From the NCBI GenBank assembly GCA_030849065.1, contig JASAON010001605.1, positions 22,696 to 86,695 on the forward strand: a stretch of DNA of 64,000 nucleotides, given 5' to 3'. Positions 1 to 8,438 of the stretch are shown here, piece after piece. Source of the stretch: Jaenimonas drosophilae. Lineage: Eukaryota; Euglenozoa; Kinetoplastea; Trypanosomatida; Trypanosomatidae. The notes below the pieces were generated by a model, which saw only the letters and a list, made by a program, of their open reading frames with translations, made no database searches and was not told the origin of the DNA. A program made the position numbers and the translations under genes. Each line of letters begins with the position of its first letter. Position 1 is the first letter of the stretch.

Positions 1-2370
1 GTGAGCTGCGGCGGCGTAGGCGAAGAGGCTTCCAATAGGACCGTCCATCCACGTATCGGTGAGATCGAGCTCCTCCAGCTTTGGCATTTGAAGAATGCCG
101 AGAAGGCCGGTGGCACGGTGGCGTGTGTTCGAAAGCCCGAGCACCCTCAAAGAGGGATAAAACACCTGGCCCGACTGTGGCGTGACCTCCGGGAGCCAGC
201 GGCAGACATCCTCCGTGGCGGCAGCAGTAGTTGGCTGGCTCTGTCGGCTCCGCGGTGACGGCAGCCCATCTCGCCAACAGGCCTGGGCAACCTCGGCCAC
301 GTGCTCCCAGAGACGCGTGATGCTAGCTTCATCAAACTCCATCGATGTGTGGAACACGGTGTGGCCTCCATCGGCTGTTGTGAGTGGGTCGGGGGGTGGT
401 GGGGCGGGGAGGGAAGTGGATGGCACACGGCGACCGTTCACAAGACTTGGACGTTCACTCATGGCGGCGCTGTTTAGGGGAGAGGCTACCTCCTTGAGAA
501 CGGAGGCAGGAAGAGGGCAATAGCGTGACTGAGAGGTGTCCCAAGCGGTGAAGTACTTGATGAGCGTCTCACGCAGCTGAAGCTCTTCCAACAGGGGTGA
601 CTCCTCTAGCCCGTGCAGCCCGGCACTCGTGACGAGGGAACGTGCCAGGAGAAGCTTCCGCAGAGTCTGGCAGCGGCCGAGGTGGCCAACAGTGCTCACA
701 GAAGTCCCCTCTAAGCTGAGGACCTCCAGACATGGTGCCTCCCCAAGACGGCAGATACCCTCATCCTGAAGTGACGTGTAGGAAGCATCCACCACCGTCA
801 CACATGGAAGTTCAGCGAGGAGGTTGATGTCGGCGATGACGGTGTGAGCGAGACGCACCTCTGTAAGGTGCTGCATGTTGCAAAGAGCCTCATGAAAGTG
901 GCGCAGGGAAGTACGAGTCAGATCAAGGTACTTGACGTGAGTGCAGTGAGACAACTCACGCACCAGATAGAGCTCTTCAACTTCGGTGAAGGTGGAGTAG
1001 GACATGTTGAGATGCGTCACGAACTCGAGCGAGAGAGGATGGCGCACACTTCTAAATACGTCCTGTGTGTGTGCACCTGTGGTGGTGTGCGAGGTGATGA
1101 GCCGGGTGAGCCCCGTAAGGCAGCCGCCCTTGCTCAGCAGCATGCCTAGGAGCGAGGTGTGGCTGAGGTTCCATGACTCGATGGAAGGGTTCTGCAACGC
1201 CTCCGAGAATCCCGGGTCATGGGGCTCCCACCCCTCCTGCTCCAGCGAGGTACCATACTCTAGATCCAGGTGCTTGAGGGAGCGGGCATCCTTGAGCAAC
1301 GCCACTGACTTCACCTTGGTACGCCCCAGGAAGAGGGTCTCCAGAGCCGGTAGTCGCTCGATGCCAGCGATTCCGTCATTATCCACGTTCGTCGACCGGA
1401 GGTCAAGCAGCCGCAACGCCAGTGCGCCAGCGTGTGTAGGTGCGCCATAAAAAGAGGGCTGCGATGGCTCGCGTGCACCTTCCAGAGCTGATGTCGCTGC
1501 CTGAGGTGATGGACTTCGCCGTGGTGTGGGAGGAACAATGTAGTGAATCGTTGTTACGCCAGCACACTGCACGAGGCGAAGCTCCTCCAGCGACTCACTC
1601 TCTCCCAGACCGGCGAGACCCCGGGAGGTTAGAGAGGACCATGACAGATCCAGAACGCGCAGACTTCGGCTCTGTCCCATGAATCCGATACTCTCCACGG
1701 TACATCGCTGAAGGTTAAGCTCCTCAAGACACGGCAGCTCCTCCAGGCCACGTAGTGCGCCACCATCGGGAATGGGCGCCGAGGGTTCGGCTGCCTCCAC
1801 CATGGGCCGTTGCCCGCTGGCATCGGTTTTTCGAATGCGCCTCCACGTTGTCTGAGCGTTGATCAGTTCAAGACGCCGAAGGTGCTGAAAGTGTGACCAA
1901 AACAAAGAAGATCCAGCCGTGAAGTCCTCCACCGTGACAGGAGGTCCTGTCAGAAGTCCATCAATGTGCGGCACCACAACCGCCGCAGCGGCAAGTACCG
2001 CTTGGGTCTCTTTTCCATTGAGAACATGGAGCTGGGCGCGAAGGTCCTTGTTTCCAAAGAATGAGGCAGCCTCAGTTCTCCGCTCCAGCCACCACGCGAG
2101 GCTACGCAGCTCGTCCTCGCTCGCAAGCTCTACCCGGAGGACACTCCCGTAGGAGCTTGACGGCACATCCTCACGTTGGCACAGAACTCCTCCCCAGCGG
2201 TAGCCAAAGGCATGACGCTCGGCGGTATGACGAGCGGTCGCACTGATGTTGGCAAGGGCCAAGGGAACCTCCAGCAAGTAGGGCATCACACATGACAGCA
2301 GTATAGAGTAGTTCATCTGCATCCCGGCATTGGAAGTTGGCGCAGAACTTGGTCGTGAAGACGGCGGCAT
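1..2370 (-). CDS. Leucine-rich repeat protein, C-terminus cut by window edge
   Basis: The minus frame is open without a stop from an ATG at 2370 to the left edge, giving 790 visible codons with the 3' end missing. From about residue 190 onward it carries irregular leucine-rich repeats of about 23-26 residues, such as LEELNLQRCTV, LRVLDLSWSSL, LKHLDLEYGTS, VKYLDLTRTSL, LEVLSLEGTSV and LEELDLTDTW. An unrelated Pro/Ser-rich insert separates the last two groups. The start is supported by a pyrimidine tract and AG at about 2412-2426, with 2370 the first ATG after it. LRR arrays of this kind serve protein binding. No signal peptide, membrane segment or catalytic domain is seen, so no specific function is assigned. 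The LRR call is firm; partner and location are unknown. Confidence 0.85.
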   Translation of the reverse strand, partial: MPPSSRPSSAPTSNAGMQMNYSILLSCVMPYLLEVPLALANISATARHTAERHAFGYRWGGVLCQREDVPSSSYGSVLRVELASEDELRSLAWWLERRTEAASFFGNKDLRAQLHVLNGKETQAVLAAAAVVVPHIDGLLTGPPVTVEDFTAGSSLFWSHFQHLRRLELINAQTTWRRIRKTDASGQRPMVEAAEPSAPIPDGGALRGLEELPCLEELNLQRCTVESIGFMGQSRSLRVLDLSWSSLTSRGLAGLGESESLEELRLVQCAGVTTIHYIVPPTPRRSPSPQAATSALEGAREPSQPSFYGAPTHAGALALRLLDLRSTNVDNDGIAGIERLPALETLFLGRTKVKSVALLKDARSLKHLDLEYGTSLEQEGWEPHDPGFSEALQNPSIESWNLSHTSLLGMLLSKGGCLTGLTRLITSHTTTGAHTQDVFRSVRHPLSLEFVTHLNMSYSTFTEVEELYLVRELSHCTHVKYLDLTRTSLRHFHEALCNMQHLTEVRLAHTVIADINLLAELPCVTVVDASYTSLQDEGICRLGEAPCLEVLSLEGTSVSTVGHLGRCQTLRKLLLARSLVTSAGLHGLEESPLLEELQLRETLIKYFTAWDTSQSRYCPLPASVLKEVASPLNSAAMSERPSLVNGRRVPSTSLPAPPPPDPLTTADGGHTVFHTSMEFDEASITRLWEHVAEVAQACWRDGLPSPRSRQSQPTTAAATEDVCRWLPEVTPQSGQVFYPSLRVLGLSNTRHRATGLLGILQMPKLEELDLTDTWMDGPIGSLFAYAAAAH

Positions 2371-2984
2371 TGTACTTCAGCGACTCTTCCAGCAATGATC
2401 CAGTGGTTGCACTGGAAAGAAATGGGCGTTACGACAACCTATTCTTGGCGGTAACTAAAGTACTTCACCACAACACAAAGTTGCGCAATGTAGTGCAACA
2501 GAAGACAGTAAGGAAAGAAAAAAAAAAGTGAGTATTGGAGCGAAACAAGTTGGGCCATGATTGGTGCTGTATGTCACCCACTGCCGGCCGCCAGCCAACA
2601 TGCACTATTGAACTGCTTCGTTCATCAAGATCTTCTCCCTGGGGAGATCAGGCGAAGGTTAAAGTACATCGGTTCACAGGTGAAAGGATAGAGAACAGAA
2701 CCACGGGATGATCCATGCAGAGACATCACCTCCCATCCATGACGAGGGAAGTTGCACAACTGCACACATGTAAGTACGAATAGAAGAGTACTTCGGAATG
2801 CTGAAGGGATGGCTACCATCATCAACCAGTCATATGGCGGGGGTCATATATAACAAGTGGCTTCACAAAAACCTCAGTGGCAGACCCTGTGTCTCCATCA
2901 GTACGCGTCTGGGTCCCCACTCCCCCCCACCCCCACGGCGGGCATTGTGACGCTCACAGTGTCTTCCTGCACAAGCCTCCCTCA
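2371..2984. other. Intergenic spacer with two acceptor-like tracts
   Basis: No credible gene. On the minus strand it holds the 3' flank of the His-rich gene, then a long pyrimidine tract (about 2501-2528, A/G on plus) and a second T/C tract with AG at 2412-2413 that serves the LRR gene. Confidence 0.6.
2412..2426 (-). promoter_or_regulatory. Spliced-leader acceptor for the LRR gene
   Basis: On the minus strand a run of T and C ends in CAG at 2412-2413, 42 bases before the ATG at 2370, with no ATG in between. This fits kinetoplastid trans-splicing; the exact site is inferred. Confidence 0.5.
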
Positions 2985-4568
2985 CTAGCTGTGCACCCAA
3001 CGAGGATAGACGGTTGGGGCACAGTTGTTAAGCAGAGGATCAGAGGCACTTACATTGGCCATCCCTCTATCACTGCGTGCCGAGCTTCCATCCACGCTGC
3101 CGCTGTAGCTATAGGTGTACATTGAATCACCCTCAGACGCAGAGCCTAGGCGCGAGCGACGTGCGCCATCCTGTGGGCTGCCACGTTCATTCGAGGCACC
3201 CGACTTAGGAACCTCCTTCTCGTGGCGTACCTCTTCGCTGTGGCAATCGTACTCCTGTGCTCTTTCTGCCTTGGCCTCATCATGGTGCTCGTGGTGAGGC
3301 TCCTCGTGGTGCTCGTGATGAGGCTCCTCGTGGTGATGCTCATGATGGTGCTCGTGGTGAGGCTCCTCATGATGGTGCTCATCGTGGTGCTCATGATGAG
3401 GCTCCTCGTGGTGGTGCTCATCATGGTGCTCGTGGTGAGGCTCCTCGTGGTGATGCTCATCATGGTGCTCGTGATGAGGCTCCTCGTGGTGCTCGTGGTG
3501 AGGCTCTTCATGATGGTGCTCATCATGGTGCTCGTGGTGAGGCTCCTCGTGGTGCTCGTGGTGAGGCTCTTCATGATGGTGCTCATCATGGTGCTCGTGG
3601 TGGTGCTCCTCGTGGTGCTCGTGGTGAGGCTCTTCATGATGGTGCTCATCATGGTGCTCGTGGTGAGGCTCCTCATGATGGTGCTCATCATGGTGCTCGT
3701 GGTGAGGCTCTTCATGATGGTGCTCATCGTGGTGCTCGTGATGAGGCTCCTCATGATGGTGCTCCTCGTGGTGCTCGTGGTGAGGCTCCTCATGATGGTG
3801 CTCATCATGGTGCTCGTGGTGAGGCTCCTCATGATGGTGCTCATCATGGTGCTCGTGGTGAGGCTCTTCATGATGGTGCTCATCGTGGTGCTCGTGATGA
3901 GGCTCCTCATGATGGTGCTCATCATGGTGCTCGTGATGAGGCTCCTCATGATGGTGCTCATCATGGTGCTCGTGGTGCTCGTGATGAGGCTCCTCGTGGT
4001 GGTGCTCATCGTGGTGCTCATGATGAGGCTCCTCGTGGTGCTCGTGGTGAGGCTCTTCATGATGGTGCTCATCATGGTGCTCGTGATGAGGCTCCTCATG
4101 ATGGTGCTCATCATGGTGCTCGTGGTGAGGCTCCTCATGATGGTGCTCATCGTGGTGCTCATGATGAGGCTCCTCGTGGGGGTGCTCATCATGGTGCTCG
4201 TGGTGAGGCTCCTCATGATGGTGCTCATCATGGTGCTCGTGATGAGGCTCCTCGTGGTGCTGTGGATGCCCACTATGGTGACCCTCATCATGGTGTTCGC
4301 TCTGATGCACGTTTGGACTGTCACGCGCTGCTGGTGCTGCAACTGCAGAATGATCATGCGCAGAGTGGGCAGTGGCGGCTTCGCCTGCTGTGGCAGCTGC
4401 GGCAGCGACTTCATCACGTCGTCTATTCGCCCATTGCTCCATGTACTCGTAGATGTTCTTCGGCTTGTGGACAATGCTGTCAAGCACAAAGTCCTCAAGG
4501 ATAGCGTGCATGTGGCTGTGCTTAACGAAGGACATATCCTCCGGCGTGGGGTTGGCTAACGCGCTCAT
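2985..4568 (-). CDS. RIIa/Dpy-30-fold protein with giant His/Glu-rich repeat
   Basis: 527 residues. Residues about 13-50 form an RIIa/Dpy-30-like dimerisation and docking helix pair (HAILEDFVLDSI, then KPKNIYEYMEQWANRR). This fold docks amphipathic helices of A-kinase-anchor-type proteins and is common in axonemal proteins. Residues about 92-430 are a tandem array of a 14-residue unit of the type HHDEHHHEEPHHEH with shorter 9-residue variants. It is extremely rich in His and Glu and could bind divalent metal ions (inference). The tail is Ser-rich with no recognised domain. The start is the first ATG after a pyrimidine tract and AG at 4590-4591. Two other RIIa-fold genes lie just upstream in the same unit. 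RIIa call is firm; axonemal location is inferred. Confidence 0.8.
   Translation of the reverse strand: MSALANPTPEDMSFVKHSHMHAILEDFVLDSIVHKPKNIYEYMEQWANRRRDEVAAAAATAGEAATAHSAHDHSAVAAPAARDSPNVHQSEHHDEGHHSGHPQHHEEPHHEHHDEHHHEEPHHEHHDEHPHEEPHHEHHDEHHHEEPHHEHHDEHHHEEPHHEHHDEHHHEEPHHEHHEEPHHEHHDEHHHEEPHHEHHEHHDEHHHEEPHHEHHDEHHHEEPHHEHHDEHHHEEPHHEHHDEHHHEEPHHEHHDEHHHEEPHHEHHEEHHHEEPHHEHHDEHHHEEPHHEHHDEHHHEEPHHEHHDEHHHEEPHHEHHEEHHHEHHDEHHHEEPHHEHHEEPHHEHHDEHHHEEPHHEHHEEPHHEHHDEHHHEEPHHEHHDEHHHEEPHHEHHDEHHHEEPHHEHHHEHHHEEPHHEHHEEPHHEHHDEAKAERAQEYDCHSEEVRHEKEVPKSGASNERGSPQDGARRSRLGSASEGDSMYTYSYSGSVDGSSARSDRGMANVSASDPLLNNCAPTVYPRWVHS
3275..4262 (-). repeat. 42-bp coding tandem repeat (His/Glu-rich)
   Basis: About 1 kb of near-identical 42-base units with 27-base deletion variants, in frame with the RIIa-fold gene. 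Because unit lengths are multiples of three and the units lack stops, two plus-strand frames and a second minus frame are also open here. Those are shadows, not genes. Confidence 0.9.
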
Positions 4569-5875
4569 GGGCGACTAGTCAAGAGAGCTCTGGGGAGGAG
4601 CCGGTGGCAACGAGGTGGAAAAGGACGAGTGATGTGGGGTGATCTAGCTCAGCCCGCACGCTATTGTGGTGGAGTAATCCAGAAAAAAATGTTACTGGTT
4701 GGTTGATCATCCAATGTGGTGTTGATGTTTGAAGACCGAGAATTGAAGAGAAGAGATTCCGTGTGGGAGATATGACTAGCTCACAGAAATGACGCTGATA
4801 CAGTCGCATGACGCATAGCTGTGTTCCTTCTTGACCACTTCCAGAATGGACGCAAACATAGTACAAAATCCCACACACCTGCACAAGCATACAGGGCGAT
4901 CCAATTCGCACACACACACACACGCACACGGAGTAAAGCCTGTCACGTCACCCCTTCCCTTTCGTCACCCTCGTCTCTGCCTGGGTTAGTCAGAACATAA
5001 TAGAGCCCTCAGTACTACTCCCCACCCCCTCTCATTCATGCAGACCGTGTGTATTAACCCAAAAGGAAAGCGTAGTTTTGGTGTTTATTGGTACATCAAT
5101 ACCCCAGCCACATATATATACCAGAATATAAAACGGCGTATCAGTAGTGATGGCGAAATGGTGAGCGTCGCGGAAATGAAGTAGTGGAGCATGACGGGCT
5201 GCGAGCGTAAGTAGGCGAGCCAGGTGAGGAGGCACACATCAAGTCGCCACAACAACGCCGGCTTAAGGTGGGTGGTCGTGGACTGTGCCAATGATACCCG
5301 CTGGCCGGCGGAGTAGGAAGTTTGCTTTCCGTCCACGATGCACTACCCCACTCCCTCTTTCTGTCCAGCCCATGAACATCTCCGTGCAAGTAAGGAGGTA
5401 CAGGAGATGAGAGTGTGGCCGCGAATCAGTCAGCACAACAAATAACAACAAAACATTGGCAAGCATACATAGGGAAAAAAAAAAGGCAAACAAAGAGCGC
5501 TCTGCAGCGGCGAAGAAAATGAGACAGGTTCAGTGAGAAGGGAAGGGGTAACAGACTCCTGTGCAGACTCGTAGACTCTTGTGCAGGTGTGTGGGCGTAC
5601 GTGGGCGTGTGTTGCTACGTTGTGTAAATCATACAAGTAACATTGAGTGTGAATGTTCTACCTATACAGCACGTCCTCGACGATCACAACAAAAACTATG
5701 AACGAACAAAATCATGGTTGGGGCTAAGCCCAACAGCAGCTCATTTCATTATCATCCCGTGCACTGTTAGTGGGAGCAAAATAAGCCTAGAAGTGCGTGA
5801 TTCGGACGTAATTTGAATGTAGAGCAGTGGAGAGAGTGTATGTGTGGCTTGAATAGTCACTGAAAGAAGAGCTCA
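4569..5875. other. Long intergenic spacer (1.3 kb)
   Basis: No convincing gene on either strand; short open frames have low-complexity or random-looking products. It contains a CA microsatellite at about 4908-4928, a short TA run near 5112-5118, and the acceptor region of the His-rich gene at 4590-4630. The rest is probably the 3' UTR of the 207-residue RIIa gene. Confidence 0.6.
4590..4630 (-). promoter_or_regulatory. Spliced-leader acceptor for the His-rich RIIa gene
   Basis: A C/T-rich stretch on the minus strand ends in CCAG at 4590-4591, 21 bases before the ATG at 4568. Inferred trans-splice site. Confidence 0.5.
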
Positions 5876-6499
5876 CTAGTGTCTCGGAGGAAGCTCCCAG
5901 CGTGGGACACGGGCCATGTAAAGCGCATATATCTGCTTTGCGCGTGTTGAGGGAATGATGGATGGATCCTCTACAATGCTTGCCGCCTCCTTCTCCATTG
6001 CATCCACCTCGTCCCGCATCGCAACCTCCGACGCTCGCGCGTCATGCATCTCCTTTTCTAAATCACGAAGTGTACCCAAATCCCAGTCACTGTCCTCAAG
6101 AGCCATCATGTAGTGGTCCTTTGCACCATCGGCTAGGTCGTGTAGGTGGCGTAGTTGCCGTGCCCCGAGGTCGCGTACAGCCTCCAGCGACTCCTCCACG
6201 GTCAAGGGCGGCGCATCGGGGTCAATCTCCATGGCAGCTTTTCGCGTCTCCACCGCCTCGACCTCACTCGTGATGGCACAGACTTTACTGGTACAGGACT
6301 CATACGTGACAGGAGCAGCTGTGGCGATGTTGGCATTCAGCCGCTCCTGTTGGCGTTCCTTAATTCGGTTGCGAGCCCACTGTTCCATGAAGGCCGCCAC
6401 ATCCTTGGGTTTATCCAGAAGTGCATCGTGAACGAGCTGCACTAGTGCGCTACGCATAACCTTCACGTCGAACTGCCCACCGGTTGATCGACTATCCAT
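5876..6499 (-). CDS. RIIa/Dpy-30-fold protein with C-terminal coiled coil
   Basis: 207 residues. Residues about 8-48 are an RIIa/Dpy-30-type docking motif (ALVQLVHDALLDKPKD, then FMEQWARNR), clearly related to the motif in the flanking His-rich and 76-residue genes. Residues about 110-185 are charged and probably a coiled coil (DLGTLRDLEKEMHDARASE). The C-terminus is short and basic. Proteins with this layout often sit in radial spokes or other axonemal complexes as dimeric adaptors. No catalytic motif is present. It lies in a run of three RIIa-fold genes within 5.1 kb, suggesting local duplication. The fold assignment is good; the flagellar role is inferred. Confidence 0.75.
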   Translation of the reverse strand: MDSRSTGGQFDVKVMRSALVQLVHDALLDKPKDVAAFMEQWARNRIKERQQERLNANIATAAPVTYESCTSKVCAITSEVEAVETRKAAMEIDPDAPPLTVEESLEAVRDLGARQLRHLHDLADGAKDHYMMALEDSDWDLGTLRDLEKEMHDARASEVAMRDEVDAMEKEAASIVEDPSIIPSTRAKQIYALYMARVPRWELPPRH

Positions 6500-6763
6500 T
6501 GTTGTGATGAAAATACGCCTCCACGTGCAGGTAAATGAGAATGACTAAGTGCTCAGCCGGTGGCTAAAGAAGAGTAGAATAAAAGGTACATACATACATG
6601 CATATCAGCACCAACACCATTTTGCGCACAGGACATAATCTGAAGGCATGACATGAGGATGAACTGGAGCATTAGACCAAATGGGTCGAAGGAGCAGCGA
6701 AAGTAGCAGACAACTAGAGTGGAGACCGTCTCAACGGAGAGCCTCACGCATTGCAGAGAGTCA

Positions 6764-7525
6764 TCACTCTCCCAGGGACGGCATTCGGACAGAGGAGAAT
6801 GGGTGCTGCAGGAATACGGACTGACCATTGGCCCGTACAAATGGGGTGCTGAGATGCAGCATCGAGACATGTTCGCGCAGGGGACATGAGCGGGCTCGTC
6901 GAGGTAGATGCTCAACATCTACGCCAACAGCGAAGCAGCTGGACAACGATGAGGGCAGCTCTCGAGGTTGGCGTCGCCACCGTGGAAGCGCATCCTCCAC
7001 ACGTGGCCGACACCGCGGTGCTGCCGCCGGCGATGGACCTCGCTTTCGTGTGTGAGGCGCCCCCGCGGCTGGACGTGAGGGAAGTGGTATGGTTGGGAGC
7101 TCTGACAGAAACCGCCAGTAGGGAGACGTGTCCGAAATGTGGCGACGCTCGCACAGGTAAATCTGCCGGCCAGCAGCGGTGGTGAACTGTGTCGGAACAT
7201 CTATCCACAGCCAGTCTTTCTTGAGCGTTGGGGATGTCCCGGTAAACGCATCTGAGGAGTCCTGCCAGGAGCTCCACGACTCTGCCGCCGCGGGGGGCTC
7301 GTTGTGGCAGTCTTCCTCTGGCCACTCAGACATCCTCAGACAGCTATAGCGAAGGGGGATGGGGTCATCGGGTTGCTTGGCGCAATTGCGGCAGCTAGGT
7401 GCCCTAAACGCTATCTCTTTCCCTTGCCCAAGTTCCGCTGAAGTGGCAGCGGCAGACGCTTGACTTCCCGCTCGTGAAAGAGAGTATGCTGGAGCACCTC
7501 CTGGTGATGTGGACCTGCCTTGCAT
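6764..7525 (-). CDS. Hypothetical protein, Ser/Pro-rich
   Basis: 253 residues, not recognised. The frame extends further upstream to 7615. However, a pyrimidine tract (about 7561-7600) and AG at 7543-7544 place the mature 5' end inside that extension, so the ATG at 7525 is chosen. The product begins MQGRSTSPGG and is rich in Ser, Pro, Arg and Ala, with a Cys pair (SCRNCAK) near residue 46. The aromatic stretch LKKDWLWIDVP lies near 102-112. No membrane segment or domain is identifiable after trimming. It sits between two RIIa-fold genes. Competing shorter frames overlap it on both strands, so coding status is likely but not certain. Confidence 0.5.
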   Translation of the reverse strand: MQGRSTSPGGAPAYSLSRAGSQASAAATSAELGQGKEIAFRAPSCRNCAKQPDDPIPLRYSCLRMSEWPEEDCHNEPPAAAESWSSWQDSSDAFTGTSPTLKKDWLWIDVPTQFTTAAGRQIYLCERRHISDTSPYWRFLSELPTIPLPSRPAAGAPHTRKRGPSPAAAPRCRPRVEDALPRWRRQPRELPSSLSSCFAVGVDVEHLPRRARSCPLREHVSMLHLSTPFVRANGQSVFLQHPFSSVRMPSLGE

Positions 7526-7833
7526 TTTGGTGGAAAGGGTGCCTGCGGTGATTTGCACATGAGTAAAAATGAAGATTGAGAAGAAAAGGATGATGGATGA
7601 TTGGATGCAGGGCATTGAGCTCGTTAGGAATGAGCATTCTCGTCATCACATGTTCTACTTGGCAAGGAGCCATATCTACATCCAAGACGACTGAACCGCC
7701 GATGGAGGTGAACGGAGAGGGCCAGTCCACCCACTCATCTAATGCCCCGCATGTTGCTTTGATGCTCGATCGGCGCGGGCGGCACGGCGTCCCAAGTCAG
7801 CTGATGGCTGAATGAGAGAGGAAAGCAGGACGA
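7526..7833. other. Intergenic spacer
   Basis: Holds the acceptor for the 253-residue hypothetical gene and, above it, the 3' flank of the 76-residue RIIa gene. Nothing else seen. Confidence 0.5.
7543..7600 (-). promoter_or_regulatory. Spliced-leader acceptor region
   Basis: The minus strand shows a T/C-rich block followed by ACCGCAG at 7543-7544, 17 bases ahead of the ATG at 7525. This site argues against the longer open frame that begins at 7615. Confidence 0.5.
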
Positions 7834-8064
7834 CTAGGGATTCTCAAGGTTCTTCTTCGCGCGCTCAATCAGCCTACGTTTCTCCTCTTCATCCGCCACT
7901 GCTGCGTATATTTGTTGTCTCTGGGCCCAGAGTGCCATGTACTCAAACAAGTCGGTGGGCTTCTCATTTACTGCCTCCTTCACAAACTGTTCTAGGAGTT
8001 GGCGCATGCCTACCTCGGTCAGGTAGCTCTGATCCTCCTGATAATGTCGCTGGTACTCAGCCAT
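7834..8064 (-). CDS. Small RIIa/Dpy-30-fold protein
   Basis: 76 residues starting MAEYQRHYQED. Nearly the whole protein is one RIIa/Dpy-30 motif at residues about 11-50 (MRQLLEQFVKEAVNEKP, then LFEYMALWAQRQ), followed by a short charged helix (EEEKRRLIERAKKNLE). The open frame extends 19 codons upstream to 8121. The internal ATG at 8064 is preferred because it begins the compact domain, as in other small Dpy-30-like proteins. Size resembles single-domain Dpy-30 and small axonemal RIIa proteins. It shares the KP-x-D/N...YM-x-x-WA signature with its two neighbours, so the three are probably paralogues. A histone-methyltransferase role like true Dpy-30 cannot be excluded. Confidence 0.75.
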   Translation of the reverse strand: MAEYQRHYQEDQSYLTEVGMRQLLEQFVKEAVNEKPTDLFEYMALWAQRQQIYAAVADEEEKRRLIERAKKNLENP

Positions 8065-8438
8065 GGTTGGTGTGGTCGTGAATGGTAAATGTACGGACGC
8101 AAACAAGTAACAAGTATACAATAGACTGACACTTCCGGTTAAGTTTGGCCTGATATACTGTTGGCCAAGCTCAGAAGTACTCTTGAATTGAAGTGTCGCT
8201 AAAAGGGAATCCTATATAGTACAAGAAGACACAAAAAAAAAGATGGCTGGGTTAACATGGACTCATCACTAGGGAGTGGTCACCACACTTGCGAGCTTGA
8301 CGACGAAAAGCAAAACTTTTGAGCGGGCGGATGTATGAGTGTGTGCTCGAATTATTCCATCCTTCACCATCATCGTCCTCCTCCCCGTCGGCAGGGTATG
8401 AACCAGTAGGTGTGTGTAGTAATGTACATAAAGTTGCC
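8065..8438. other. Intergenic spacer
   Basis: No gene supported. A 158-residue minus frame here and into the next gene is an overlapping shadow. Probably 3' UTR of the coiled-coil gene plus 5' leader of the small RIIa gene. Confidence 0.5.

Noticed and set aside
3275..4262. CRISPR-like repeat array
   Set aside because: The units are contiguous coding repeats with no unique spacers, in a eukaryotic gene.
3222..4559. Long plus-strand frames (445 and 415 codons) antisense to the His-rich gene
   Set aside because: They are produced by the stop-free 42-base repeat; the products are simple Val/Leu/Met or Gly/Ala/Arg repeats, and the minus frame has an RIIa domain and an acceptor.
7526..7615. Upstream extension of the 253-residue gene with a hydrophobic start resembling a signal peptide
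   Set aside because: The hydrophobic residues are the translated pyrimidine tract of the splice acceptor, and the AG lies inside it.
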